A stretch of DNA of 64,000 nucleotides. Source: Flavobacteriales bacterium UBA3364 (GTDB lineage: Bacteria > Bacteroidota > Bacteroidia > Flavobacteriales_F > PHOS-HE28). This document shows, piece after piece, positions 44,382-53,691 of this stretch. Position numbers and translations under genes: made by a program. The notes beneath the pieces are model-generated. The model saw only the letters and a program-made list of their open reading frames with translations. It did not search any database and was not told the DNA's origin. Each line of letters begins with the position of its first letter. Within the stretch, counting starts at the first letter, position 1. The DNA lies in NCBI GenBank assembly GCA_002360495.1, contig DEQO01000115.1:9060-73059 (forward strand), given 5' to 3'.

Positions 44382-47300
44382 ATGGGTATCGCGATACGGA
44401 ACCTCCTTCTCGGCTGTGCGATAATGGCCTCCACGGCCAACGCAACGGTCTATTACATCGCCCCGACCGGGAGCGACACCAACAACGGTACCAGCCAAAG
44501 CACGCCTTGGAAGACCATCGCCCGGGTGCAGCAGATGTCGCTTACCGCTGTGGCTGGTGATCAGTTCCTGTTCCAACGTGGTGGTACCTACGTAGGGCAG
44601 TTGACCTGGTACACCTCCGGTACCTCGGCCGCCAACATCACCTTCGGCGCATACGGAAGCGGGGCATTGCCTGTGATCAATGGGGCCACCACGGTCACTG
44701 GCTGGACCCTGCACTCGGGGAACATTTACAAGGCCAGTGTTTCGCAGGCCGTGCAGTACGTGTTCGTCAATGGGGCGTTGCAGACGTTGGCCCGCTACCC
44801 GAATACGGGCTGGCTGCGCGTGAACACGTCCAACAGCACATCGCTCACGAGCACCAACATCACCCAGGCGAGCGGGCATTGGAACGGCGCCACCATGGTA
44901 CTGCGCAGCACGAACTGGTGCTATGAGAACAAGGTCATCAGCACACACAGTGGCACCTCGATCAATTTTCCGGCGCTCACCTACTACACCGGGAACTACA
45001 ATTGGGGGTTCTTCCTGTGCAACAAGTTGAGCGAGTTGGACTCACCCGGGGAATGGTACCACGACGCAGCCACTGGAACGCTTTACCTCTGGACACCGAC
45101 GGGTGCCAACCCGAACACGTTGACCGTGGAAGCCTCGGTCCACCAGCACGGCATCTTCATCGATTGGCAGCGGACCCGGATCACCGTGCGGGACCTGGCC
45201 TTTCGGGGCCAAGGCCTCTCCGGTGTGGACATCGCCGGACCGTATGTCACGGTCACCGGCTGTTCCTTCGAAAAGTTGTACCACGGTATTCGGACCTACA
45301 GCAACAACAGCACATACTCCAACAATACGTTCCAGAACACCTACGCGTCCGGTATCAGCATCCTGGACAACAACAGTGTCGTTTCAGGGAACACCTTCAC
45401 CAACATCGCGCTGATCCCGGGTCTGGGTGAATCGGCGTTCGGTTATTTCGGCATGCGCGTGGGTGGCGGTGTCAACACGGTCCGTGACAATCGTGTATCG
45501 AACACGGGCAACTCCGGGATCTTCGTCGGCGAAACCACATTGGTGGAGCGCAACGTCGTTTCGGGGTTCTGCGCAACGGTGAACGACGGTGGCGGGATCT
45601 ATTGGGACCAGGCTACAGGGATGGTGGTACAGGACAACATCGTCCGGGATGCCATCGGGAACATCGAGAGCGCGGCCACCAACTATCCCTCGGTGAACGG
45701 TCGTATTTGTCCGGGCATCTACTTCGGGAACTCGGTGATCACGAACAACACCATCCAACGGAATACGGTAAGCAACTGTACGATCGGGATCCTTGTTGAC
45801 CATACGATGCTCACAGCGGGCAACCAGGTGAAGAACAACGTCCTGTTCAACAACGGGGTCCAATTGCACCTGTCCGATCGCTCGAACACCAACGGTCCGG
45901 GAGCCACCGCACCGTATTACCGGGCCTCGTACAACACGGTCTTCTCCGGCAACCAGTTGTACGCTCTTTCGCCGGACCAGCTCTGCATCGAGATCTTCAA
46001 TTGCTACCAGCAGGGTAACGTGGATTATGGCGTGTTCAGCAACAACAAGTTGTACAACCCATACAACGAATTGAGCATCCGTAATTGGAACATCGGGACC
46101 ACCTCGGGAATGAAGAACTACACGCTTGAGCGCTGGCAGGCGGAAAGGTCCGATGAGTCGGGAAGCACGCGCAGCCCGTTGCGAATGGCCCTGTATTCCA
46201 CGGCCAGCGAGCTCACCGGCAACCTGGTCCTGAACGGGAATTTCGCGAGCAACGTCACCGGTTGGGGCGGCTGGCCTACGAACGCCCAGGTAACACGGGA
46301 CCTCACCTACCTCGACGCAGGAGCATTGAAGGCGACACTGCCGAACAATTCGCAGAGTGCGAGTTTCTACCTCCGGAACCCCGATCTCTTCAGCATGCAG
46401 AGCGGCCAATGGTACCGTTTGCGGTTCAGCCTGCAATCGAACGCACACGGTACGATCCTCGCGGGGGTGAAAGGGGTGAGCCAGATGACCAGCGGCTATT
46501 CGATCTTCGAGAAGCCTTTCCCTTTCGATACGCAACGGCGTGATCTGGAGATCTACTTTCAGGGCAACTTGACCGAGCAAGGTGGGGTCGTCTTCACCAA
46601 TACCTACGACGAGCCGACATATTGGCTGGACAATGTTGAATTGCATCGCGTTACGGTGGCACCAAGACCGGCGAACGCGGAGCACCTGCTCCTGGCGAAC
46701 GAGTCGGCCACGGCGCAGAGCTTCACCTTGCCCGCCGGTTGCTGGTCGGATATGAACGGCACCTTGCTGTCGGGTCCACAGACGGTGGCAGCCTATGCTT
46801 CCAAGATCGTGTACAAAGTACCCGGTACAGGATGCAGCAGTCCATCGGCGACAACGGTCGGGGCCAAGGTCCTGCTTGGTGGCCCGTTGAACTGGACTAC
46901 AGGCCTGATGAGCGAGAACCTTCGTTCGCAGAACCTGATCCCCTCCACCGAACCGTATTCCGCGCTGGGCTACACGCTGGAGAACACAGGTGCAGCCTTG
47001 ACGTCGACTTTGCTCGCGACCACCGGATCCCAGGCCATCGTGGATTGGGTTTTGATCGAGTTGCGCAACAATGATGCGGGCAATACTGTCGCTGCACGTC
47101 GCGCGGCGTTGGTGCGTGCCAACGGCCAGGTGATCGCCCCGAACGGTGACGCACAGACCCCGTTCAACGTCGACCCGGTAGGAAAGCGCATGGTGATCCG
47201 GCACAGGAACCACCTGGCGGCCATGGCCTCCACACCGATAGCGAGCAACGCACAGGTCATCGACTTCACTTCCGCATCGACAGCGCTCTACGGCACCAAC

Positions 47301-47576
47301 GCACTGAAGGTGAGCGGCAGCTATCGCGGACTATGGCCCGGTGATGTGAATTCGGACGGCTCCGTGCTCTATACCGGCACGGCGAACGACCGCGATCAGG
47401 TGCTGACGGTCATTGGTGGGGTGGTACCCACGAACTCGGTGCAAGGATACCTGCGCACCGACATCAACTTGGACGGATCCGTCAAGTATTCCGGTGCCGG
47501 TAACGACCGCGACATTGTTCTGGAGGTCATCGGTGGTGTGGTACCGACGACGGTGCGCACGGCACAACTTCCATAG
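44382..47576 (+). CDS. secreted right-handed beta-helix protein with dockerin-like tail
   Basis: 1,064 aa. Signal peptide (residues 1-21, NLLLGCAIMASTANA). Residues about 25-450 form a parallel beta-helix of the pectate-lyase/glycoside type: repeated NNTFQNTYASGI-, NTIQRNTVSNCT-like coils. A further region with a carbohydrate-binding-like segment (VTGWGGWPTNAQVTRDL) follows. The last 85 residues have two Asp-rich Ca-binding-like repeats, GDVNSDGSVLYTG and TDINLDGSVKYSG, each followed by VIGGVVPT, resembling type I dockerin. No T9SS sorting domain is seen. Probably an extracellular polysaccharide-active enzyme, though catalytic residues are not identified. Confidence 0.8.
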   Translation: MGIAIRNLLLGCAIMASTANATVYYIAPTGSDTNNGTSQSTPWKTIARVQQMSLTAVAGDQFLFQRGGTYVGQLTWYTSGTSAANITFGAYGSGALPVINGATTVTGWTLHSGNIYKASVSQAVQYVFVNGALQTLARYPNTGWLRVNTSNSTSLTSTNITQASGHWNGATMVLRSTNWCYENKVISTHSGTSINFPALTYYTGNYNWGFFLCNKLSELDSPGEWYHDAATGTLYLWTPTGANPNTLTVEASVHQHGIFIDWQRTRITVRDLAFRGQGLSGVDIAGPYVTVTGCSFEKLYHGIRTYSNNSTYSNNTFQNTYASGISILDNNSVVSGNTFTNIALIPGLGESAFGYFGMRVGGGVNTVRDNRVSNTGNSGIFVGETTLVERNVVSGFCATVNDGGGIYWDQATGMVVQDNIVRDAIGNIESAATNYPSVNGRICPGIYFGNSVITNNTIQRNTVSNCTIGILVDHTMLTAGNQVKNNVLFNNGVQLHLSDRSNTNGPGATAPYYRASYNTVFSGNQLYALSPDQLCIEIFNCYQQGNVDYGVFSNNKLYNPYNELSIRNWNIGTTSGMKNYTLERWQAERSDESGSTRSPLRMALYSTASELTGNLVLNGNFASNVTGWGGWPTNAQVTRDLTYLDAGALKATLPNNSQSASFYLRNPDLFSMQSGQWYRLRFSLQSNAHGTILAGVKGVSQMTSGYSIFEKPFPFDTQRRDLEIYFQGNLTEQGGVVFTNTYDEPTYWLDNVELHRVTVAPRPANAEHLLLANESATAQSFTLPAGCWSDMNGTLLSGPQTVAAYASKIVYKVPGTGCSSPSATTVGAKVLLGGPLNWTTGLMSENLRSQNLIPSTEPYSALGYTLENTGAALTSTLLATTGSQAIVDWVLIELRNNDAGNTVAARRAALVRANGQVIAPNGDAQTPFNVDPVGKRMVIRHRNHLAAMASTPIASNAQVIDFTSASTALYGTNALKVSGSYRGLWPGDVNSDGSVLYTGTANDRDQVLTVIGGVVPTNSVQGYLRTDINLDGSVKYSGAGNDRDIVLEVIGGVVPTTVRTAQLP

Positions 47577-47583
47577 TCGGGGC

Positions 47584-48348
47584 TCAGATCCGTTCCAGGG
47601 TGCTCGGCGGAGCCCAGCCCACGCTGCCGTTGGCAAGTTGCACTTCGCTCCAGCCGTTGTCGGTCTGAAGCACCGTCACTTTCGTGCCTTTGTGAAGGAC
47701 GAAAAGCACCGTGGTGCTCTCGCGCGGTTCACTGCGCACATCCACTTTGGGAGCGAGAATAATGGCCTCACTGTCGTCCGAGACCTCATTGTGGCGGAAA
47801 GAGGCGAAGGCCACTGCGATCAGCGTTGCCACAAGGACAAGGGCACCAGCACCGAAAAGCGCACGGCGGATCGCGCGGTTGCCCGCAAGTACACCGGCCG
47901 TGAGAAGTGCGAAGAACAAAAGGCAGGCCCACAAGGAACGGCGTGCCCATTGATCCGCATCACGACCACCCCGAAGCCGCCCCCAGGTGGAGCCGAGGGT
48001 GAAGGAGGGGAGTTCGTTCACGCGGTCGACGACGTTCTGGCGCGCCAGTTCGAGGTTGGCCTTCACATCCTCATCGCCCGGTGCAAGGCGCAGTGCGCGT
48101 TCGTAGAAGAGGATGGCATGCGGGATATCGTTCAACTTGAAGTGGCAGTTGCCGATGTTGAACAAGAGCGCGGGAGAGGAGTATGCCGTGCGAACGGAAT
48201 CGAACAAGTGGAGGGCAGTGGTGTAGTCCCCGGTCGAATAGGCGGTCGCGCCGCGAGCGGTCAAGGTATCCGCTTCCGGTCGTGAAAGGCCGAGGACGTG
48301 TACCACCGGTGATAGTACCAGGGCGGTCGTGATCAGGAAGTGCTTCAT
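47584..48348 (-). CDS. batE: BatE: TPR and SH3-like membrane protein
   Basis: 254 aa. Signal/TM start (TTALVLSPVVHVLG), TPR repeats (LLFNIGNCHFKLNDIPHAIL, FYERALRLAPGDEDVK), two transmembrane helices (LWACLLFFALLTAGVLAG and LFGAGALVLVATLIAVAF) and a C-terminal SH3-like domain (KVDVRSEPRESTTVLFVLHK ... VQLANGSVGWAPPSTL). Last gene of the Bat operon, overlapping BatD by ATGA. Converges with the beta-helix gene 7 bp away. Confidence 0.85.
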   Translation of the reverse strand: MKHFLITTALVLSPVVHVLGLSRPEADTLTARGATAYSTGDYTTALHLFDSVRTAYSSPALLFNIGNCHFKLNDIPHAILFYERALRLAPGDEDVKANLELARQNVVDRVNELPSFTLGSTWGRLRGGRDADQWARRSLWACLLFFALLTAGVLAGNRAIRRALFGAGALVLVATLIAVAFASFRHNEVSDDSEAIILAPKVDVRSEPRESTTVLFVLHKGTKVTVLQTDNGWSEVQLANGSVGWAPPSTLERI

Positions 48349-50096
48349 GCGCGGACGAGTTGTTCAATGCGCCCGATCAGCGCCACGGCTTCATCGAAGA
48401 TCTGCTGCTTGGGCCTGTCCTCCACAGGTGCGAACCGGGCCATGTCACAGGCCGTCGTCAAGCCGAGGTAGTCCTTGGCGACGACTTCCCCGTTGGTGAA
48501 CGCCGCGAAACGTTCACGAACGATGACATCCGTTATTTGGGCCGGACCCAGTCCGAACTTGTCCGCGAGATAGCCGTGGAGCGCCTTGCCCAGCGCATCG
48601 TAGAACGCGTTGCGATCGCTGCTGCGGAGGGCCTGTTCGGCCTCGCTCAATCGCTTGCGGGCAACGCGATCGGCCTGTTTACGACGCGAACCGGTCACAT
48701 CGGAATGGTCCCTTTCCTGTTTCCGTCGCCAGCCCAGGAAGATCACGAAAGCCAGGGCGGGCGCACCCATTCCAGCGAACCATGGTATCGATCCGAAGAG
48801 GTGTTTCCCGGCAGTGCGGAGTTGCAGGTCACCGGTCCGGATGTACCGGATGTCTTTTCCGAGCATTTCCACATCGGTCTTGCTGGGACGTTGGATGGCG
48901 CTTACCGGCCCGCCGTCACCCGGCGCGATCCTGAAGGTCACCGGTTCGGCCTGTATCGTCCTGTAACCGCCGTTGCGCGTATCGAAGTAACTGAAGGTGA
49001 TCGGCTCCAGGGGGAATTCGCCTTCGTGCCTGGGGATAAGGAGGTATTGGAAGGAACGGGACCCGCTCATGCCGCTCGCGTTCACACTGATCTTGTCCGT
49101 CACCTTCGGATCATAGGCTTCGAGGTCGCTGGGGAAGTTCAGCTTCGGCGCCTCGATCAGTTTCAGGTTCCCGCGCCCGGCATAGGTTATGGTGAGTTCG
49201 ATGGCTTCGTTCGCTTTCACTTCGGTACGGTCGGTTTTCACGACCATCTCCAATTCGCCCACGGCACCATTGAATGCGGCAGGTGGGCCGGGTGGCAGGG
49301 CCATCGCGGTCAACTCAACAGCGTTGCTGCGCGTGTTCACTGCGCTGCCGCGATTGAAGAACGACCGGTTCACGACACAGGAAAGTTCGACCGGAGCGAT
49401 ACGCAACTTGCCGCTGCGTTGCGGGAAGAGCACCTGGCGTTTCAGCACCGCTACACGGTATTGAAGGCCGTTCACGGTCTGCAGCTGGTCCTCCCAGTTC
49501 GTGTCCCCGAGATCGATCTCCTCCGCCCAGAAACCATCCATCTTCGGCAGGTCGTACTTCGAAAGTTCGATGTTCGCATACCGCGAATAGAGCATATAGG
49601 TCGCTACCACCTGTTCCCCGACGTAGGCCTTGTTCTTGCTCAAGGAGATGGTCGCAAAAAGGTTCGGGTCGCGGGCCTGGCCCTGAGCGGCATCGGGGGC
49701 GTTCGGTCGAGCTGCCCCTTTTGAGACTTCGATCACGATCGGCTCGGTTTGGATGATGCCACCGCCGACACGGGCCTTCGCGGCACCGATGGTGTACTTG
49801 CCGGGAGCCGTGGCGGTAAGCATCCATGTGCGCCCCACGGAACTGCTCATGCGTCCGTTCACGTAGTTGAAGCTGCTGCTCTCGAACGGCCCCTGCACCA
49901 CCACCAACCCTCCGAACGACGGCGCCTCGAACCCTTCCTGGCTGTTCGTCAACGTGACGGTCAACTTCACGTATTCACCTGCTGCGATGCTGTTGCGGTC
50001 GACAGCGGCGGTGAAACCGATCTCCTGTGCTCGACCGGAAAGACCGACGAACAACACGAGCGGGAGAGTAAGCCAACGATGTATCGCGCTGTTCAT
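48345..50096 (-). CDS. batD: BatD
   Basis: 583 aa, start ATG 50,096 with signal peptide (LTLPLVLFVGLSGRAQ). Repeated beta-sandwich oxygen-tolerance domains (TVTLTNSQEGFEAPSFGGLV; AIELTITYAGRGNLKLIEAP). One TM near residue 420 (FAGMGAPALAFVIFLGWRRK) and a cytoplasmic helical tail (YHGYLADKFGLGPAQI-like). BatD anchors the MoxR-Bat system at the membrane, conferring stress tolerance in Bacteroides. Neighbours overlap or lie within 2 bp. Confidence 0.9.
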   Translation of the reverse strand: MNSAIHRWLTLPLVLFVGLSGRAQEIGFTAAVDRNSIAAGEYVKLTVTLTNSQEGFEAPSFGGLVVVQGPFESSSFNYVNGRMSSSVGRTWMLTATAPGKYTIGAAKARVGGGIIQTEPIVIEVSKGAARPNAPDAAQGQARDPNLFATISLSKNKAYVGEQVVATYMLYSRYANIELSKYDLPKMDGFWAEEIDLGDTNWEDQLQTVNGLQYRVAVLKRQVLFPQRSGKLRIAPVELSCVVNRSFFNRGSAVNTRSNAVELTAMALPPGPPAAFNGAVGELEMVVKTDRTEVKANEAIELTITYAGRGNLKLIEAPKLNFPSDLEAYDPKVTDKISVNASGMSGSRSFQYLLIPRHEGEFPLEPITFSYFDTRNGGYRTIQAEPVTFRIAPGDGGPVSAIQRPSKTDVEMLGKDIRYIRTGDLQLRTAGKHLFGSIPWFAGMGAPALAFVIFLGWRRKQERDHSDVTGSRRKQADRVARKRLSEAEQALRSSDRNAFYDALGKALHGYLADKFGLGPAQITDVIVRERFAAFTNGEVVAKDYLGLTTACDMARFAPVEDRPKQQIFDEAVALIGRIEQLVRA

Positions 50097-50097
50097 T

Positions 50098-50670
50098 TCA
50101 CCAGTCTTTTTGGATGGAACGGCGCGTGGCGGGCCGCAGTTTGACACGCACCTTCTCCTGAACGTCCTTTTCCGATCGCTCCAAGGCGTCAAGCATGCGC
50201 ATGGCATCCTGGGGCGCAATGGTCCCTGCACGGGGTTGTCCGGTCTCCCCCTCCTGGGCATTCTGCGCTTGTTGTTCCTGTCCCTGCTTTTCCTGCTCCT
50301 GCTTCTGCTTTTCCTGTTGCGCTTGTTCCTGATCCTTCTTCTCCTGTTCCTTCTGTTCCTGCGCTTGTTGTTGGTCCTTCTTCTCCTGCTCCTGCTGTTG
50401 TTGTTCCTGCTTCTGCTGTTGTTGCTGCTGTTCCTTCTGTTGCTGCTGTTGCTCCTCTTTCACCAACTCCTCGGCCAGCTTCAGCAACCGCGGATCGCCG
50501 GGATATTGCTGCAGGGCCAGGTCGAGCGTGCGGAGGGCCTGCATCTTGTCCTGTTTCACATACTCCTTGGAAGCCTTGTTGAAGAGGTCCAAGGCCGTTG
50601 CGGGCTGTGCGAACGAGGGCATGGATGAGGCCAGTACCATGATGATGGGAAGAAGCATCAAGCGGTTCAT
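50098..50670 (-). CDS. Gln-rich BatC-like protein
   Basis: 190 aa. Signal peptide (LLPIIMVLASSMPSFA), a single TPR-like unit (TALDLFNKASKEYVKQDKMQ, ALRTLDLALQQYPGDPRLLK) and a 90-residue Gln/Glu/Lys coiled stretch (QQQQQKEQQQQQQKQEQ). It occupies the position where Bacteroidota operons often have the charged tail of BatC; here the TPR protein and this one are separate genes. TM anchor absent after cleavage; periplasmic. Confidence 0.75.
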   Translation of the reverse strand: MNRLMLLPIIMVLASSMPSFAQPATALDLFNKASKEYVKQDKMQALRTLDLALQQYPGDPRLLKLAEELVKEEQQQQQKEQQQQQQKQEQQQQEQEKKDQQQAQEQKEQEKKDQEQAQQEKQKQEQEKQGQEQQAQNAQEGETGQPRAGTIAPQDAMRMLDALERSEKDVQEKVRVKLRPATRRSIQKDW

Positions 50671-51470
50671 TTCGCTTCCGCGGCTTTGGTCACCACGTCG
50701 AGTTTATGCATGTATTCCTGTTGCTGCTTCAGGGTGGGATCGGCCTTCAAGCCGTCGGTCATCACCTTCAAGGCATCCTTGAACAGGTGTTGCTCCACGA
50801 GTTCATCGGCCTTCTGCATGATCAGCTTGGCGCGTTCACTGAGGCCTTTGTCCTTGTCCTTGTTCGGGTCCTTGGCGTTCGCTTCGGCAGCCTCCTTCAC
50901 GCGTGCAGCGATCATGCCCTGGGCCAGCGCAAGGTTATGCCGCGCATCTTCATCCTCGGGTGATCGACGCAATGCGTTCTTGTAGGCTTCGGCTCCTTGG
51001 ACCAAGGCGGAATCAATGAGGTGCTCAAGGTCCCGTTGCGCCGTGCGCAGTGAATCCCGCACCACGAATTGATGCACCTTCCGACCGATGTCCTCGCCTT
51101 CGATCCTGATGGTGGATAATTGCTCCCCCGCTTGTTGCGCAAGTGTATCCGCCTGCGCGGCCAGATGCATCCAACCATTTCCCAGGTTGTGGAAGGCACG
51201 GGCCTGGCCGGGCCCCACCGGCGCGGATGCAATGGCCTGGCCATAGGCGGCCATGGCCGTATCCCATTGCGCCCGGCGATAGAGCGTGTTGCCGAGGTTG
51301 TACGCCACGCGGGGGTCGAAGGAGGCCAGCGCGTAGATGGATGCGGCTTGATCGTACTGCTGCGCGCGATAGGTCTTCGCACCTTCCCGCAAGGCACGCT
51401 CCGCTGCGCGCTCGGCCGGGGTGCCGCAAGCGGTCAGTGCGATCAGTGCGATGTAGGCAACGTGTTTCAT
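50667..51470 (-). CDS. batC: BatC-like TPR lipoprotein
   Basis: 267 aa from ATG 51,470. Lipobox ALTAC at about 11-15 gives a lipoprotein. TPR units (VAYNLGNTLYRRAQWDTAMA, AYGQAIASAPVGPG; ARHNLALAQGMIAARVKEAA), then Lys/Asp-rich linker (NAKDPNKDKDKGLSERAK) and a C-terminal helix pair. Overlaps both neighbours (ATGA), so co-translated with BatB. Likely scaffold of the Bat complex. Confidence 0.8.
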   Translation of the reverse strand: MKHVAYIALIALTACGTPAERAAERALREGAKTYRAQQYDQAASIYALASFDPRVAYNLGNTLYRRAQWDTAMAAYGQAIASAPVGPGQARAFHNLGNGWMHLAAQADTLAQQAGEQLSTIRIEGEDIGRKVHQFVVRDSLRTAQRDLEHLIDSALVQGAEAYKNALRRSPEDEDARHNLALAQGMIAARVKEAAEANAKDPNKDKDKGLSERAKLIMQKADELVEQHLFKDALKVMTDGLKADPTLKQQQEYMHKLDVVTKAAEAK

Positions 51471-52612
51471 ACGCGCGCAGTGCTCCATTTCGTCCGCCAA
51501 TGGCGTCGTTCTCCGAAGGAGAGGCCGAGCAGTACCAGGATCGCCCCGACGCCCAGCGGATATTGGAATTGGTCCTCATGCGCCGTGAACGCATAGGTGT
51601 CCTTCTCGGTCGTATCGAGGGAGCGCAGGTCCTCCACCAATTGCTCTATCCCGCTGGACCCGCTCGTTGCCCGTACATAAGCGCCATTGCCTTCGGCCGC
51701 GATCCGCTGGAGCATGGCCTCGTTCAACCGGCTCACCACGGTATTCCCCCGTTCATCCTTCCGGAATCCGGTGACCTGTCCGTTGCGGCGGATCGGGAGC
51801 GGACCACCCTCCGGGGTGCCCATCCCGATCGTGTGTACCACGATGCCTTTTGCGGCAGCATCTCGCGCAGCACCTTCCGCATCATCCTCGTGGTTCTCGC
51901 CATCGGTGATGACGATGATGGCCTTGCTACCGGGTACCTCCGTATCGAAGCTCTCCATGGCGAGTTCGATGGCGGCTCCGATCGCTGTGCCTTGTGTGCC
52001 CACGGAATTCGTGTTCACCGTATTGAGGAAGAGTTTGGCTGCGGAGCGGTCGGAGGTGATGGGCAATTGAACGAACGCCTCCCCGGCAAATACCACGATC
52101 CCCAAACGGTCGCCGCGCAGGCGATCGGTCAGTTGCGACATAGCCCGGCGCGCTGCTTCCATACGGCTGGGTCTGAGGTCCTCGCACTCCATGCTATTAC
52201 TCACGTCGATCGCGACGACGAGGTCGATGCCTTGTGACTTCACCTCTTCCAGGCGGGTACCGAATTGCGGACCGGCAAGTGCGATCACCACGAACGTCAG
52301 CCCATGCCGGAGCAGCAGGAAACGGAGGAGCACACGTAGCGAGGAATTGCCCCGTACCATGCGTGCCAGTGTTCCAATGTCAGCGAAACGCTTCAAGGCG
52401 CGGTTACGCCAGGCTAGATCGAGCAGGAAGAGAAGTCCCAACACAGGTCCGGCGAGCAAGCTCCAAAGCACCTCCGGGCGCTCCCAACGGAAGGCCTTCA
52501 CCTCCTGGTCCAGCAGGAAGAGCAAACCGGTCCAGATGACCGCAGCAATGACCTCGATGGCGAGCACGATCCCGGCTACGGCACCCCAATGGTATGTTCC
52601 CGGCCTTCTCAT
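51467..52612 (-). CDS. batB: BatB: VWA membrane protein
   Basis: 381 aa. Two N-terminal TM helices, then a periplasmic/cytosolic VWA domain: AIDVSNSMECEDLRPSRMEA with a DxSxS MIDAS motif, IVITDGENHED, and the Thr of TQGTAIGAAI; C-terminal TM (PLGVGAILVLLGLSFGE). BatA and BatB are the paired VWA members of the operon. Four-base overlaps with BatA and BatC. Confidence 0.9.
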   Translation of the reverse strand: MRRPGTYHWGAVAGIVLAIEVIAAVIWTGLLFLLDQEVKAFRWERPEVLWSLLAGPVLGLLFLLDLAWRNRALKRFADIGTLARMVRGNSSLRVLLRFLLLRHGLTFVVIALAGPQFGTRLEEVKSQGIDLVVAIDVSNSMECEDLRPSRMEAARRAMSQLTDRLRGDRLGIVVFAGEAFVQLPITSDRSAAKLFLNTVNTNSVGTQGTAIGAAIELAMESFDTEVPGSKAIIVITDGENHEDDAEGAARDAAAKGIVVHTIGMGTPEGGPLPIRRNGQVTGFRKDERGNTVVSRLNEAMLQRIAAEGNGAYVRATSGSSGIEQLVEDLRSLDTTEKDTYAFTAHEDQFQYPLGVGAILVLLGLSFGERRHWRTKWSTARV

Positions 52613-53691
52613 GCCATGCTGCGCAGGATACTGCGGTCCATGATGAAGCCGAAAAGCAAGAGACCACCTCCGAGCAGGACGAAGGGGAAATACTCCTCGT
52701 TCTTCGAGCGGTGCTCGGTCACCTTGATCCGGGTCTTTTCCAAGCGGTCGATCTCGTTATAGATCTCTTTCAGCTTTCGTTCGTCCGTCGCACGGAAATA
52801 CTTTCCACCCGTGCGGTCGGCGATATTGCGCATGGTGGCCTCGTCGATCTCGACGTCCACATAATCATACCGGTACTGCCCCGTGGGGTAGCGGGCCACC
52901 GGGGAAAGTGCCTTGCCTTTCGTGCCCACCCCGATGGTATAGACCCGGATGCCCAACTGTTCCGCGATCTGCGCAGCATCGTTCGGTTGCACGGTCCCGG
53001 CGTTGTTCACCCCGTCCGTCAACAGGATCACCACCTTGCTTTTCGCTTCGCTTTCACGCAGGCGGTTCAATGCAGTGGCGAGGCCATTTCCGACCGCGGT
53101 CCCGCCATCGATGAGGCCCGAGCGTGCATCCAGGAACAATTCCTTCAGGACGCGGTGATCCGTGGTGATCGGGCACTGGGTGAACGCCTCTCCTTCATAG
53201 ACCACCAGTCCGATGCGGTCGTTGGGACGTCCGTCGATGAAATCCATGGCCACGTTCTTCGAGGCTTCCAGTCGATCGGGCCGAAGGTCCTTGGCAAGCA
53301 TACTGGCCGAAATGTCCAGGGCGATCACGATGTCTATGCCTTCGCGTTGTACATCCTGCCAATTGTCCTCGCTCTGCGGCCTTGCCATGGCCATCAGGAG
53401 AAGACCGGTCCCAAGCAGGCCCGCAGCGAACGGGAGGTGCCGGAAGAAGGCCAGCAGATCGGTGGGTGCGTTCACCAATGCATATAACGTGCTGAGACGG
53501 ACCATTTGGCCGCTGCGAACGTTGCGCACCAGGTAAAGAGCTGATATCGGCAGCAAGAGGAGCAACGTCCAGAAGACCCACGGATCCGCAGCATCGAACC
53601 GCCGTACGACCTGGACCAGGGTCCCGACGATGCACGCCATCGCCAGGCCGATCCAGATAAGGGCAACGATGATGTCCTTGTTCCTACCCAT
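52609..53691 (-). CDS. batA: BatA: VWA membrane protein
   Basis: 360 aa. N-terminal TM helices (IIVALIWIGLAMACIVGTLV; WVFWTLLLLLPISALYLV), VWA domain with ALDISASMLAKDLRPDR (MIDAS DxSxS), ILLTDGVNNAG and C-terminal TM (VLLGGGLLLFGFIMD). BatA/BatB interact with MoxR and support aerotolerance in Bacteroidota. Start ATG 53,691 overlaps the upstream gene by 8 bases. Confidence 0.9.
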   Translation of the reverse strand: MGRNKDIIVALIWIGLAMACIVGTLVQVVRRFDAADPWVFWTLLLLLPISALYLVRNVRSGQMVRLSTLYALVNAPTDLLAFFRHLPFAAGLLGTGLLLMAMARPQSEDNWQDVQREGIDIVIALDISASMLAKDLRPDRLEASKNVAMDFIDGRPNDRIGLVVYEGEAFTQCPITTDHRVLKELFLDARSGLIDGGTAVGNGLATALNRLRESEAKSKVVILLTDGVNNAGTVQPNDAAQIAEQLGIRVYTIGVGTKGKALSPVARYPTGQYRYDYVDVEIDEATMRNIADRTGGKYFRATDERKLKEIYNEIDRLEKTRIKVTEHRSKNEEYFPFVLLGGGLLLFGFIMDRSILRSMA

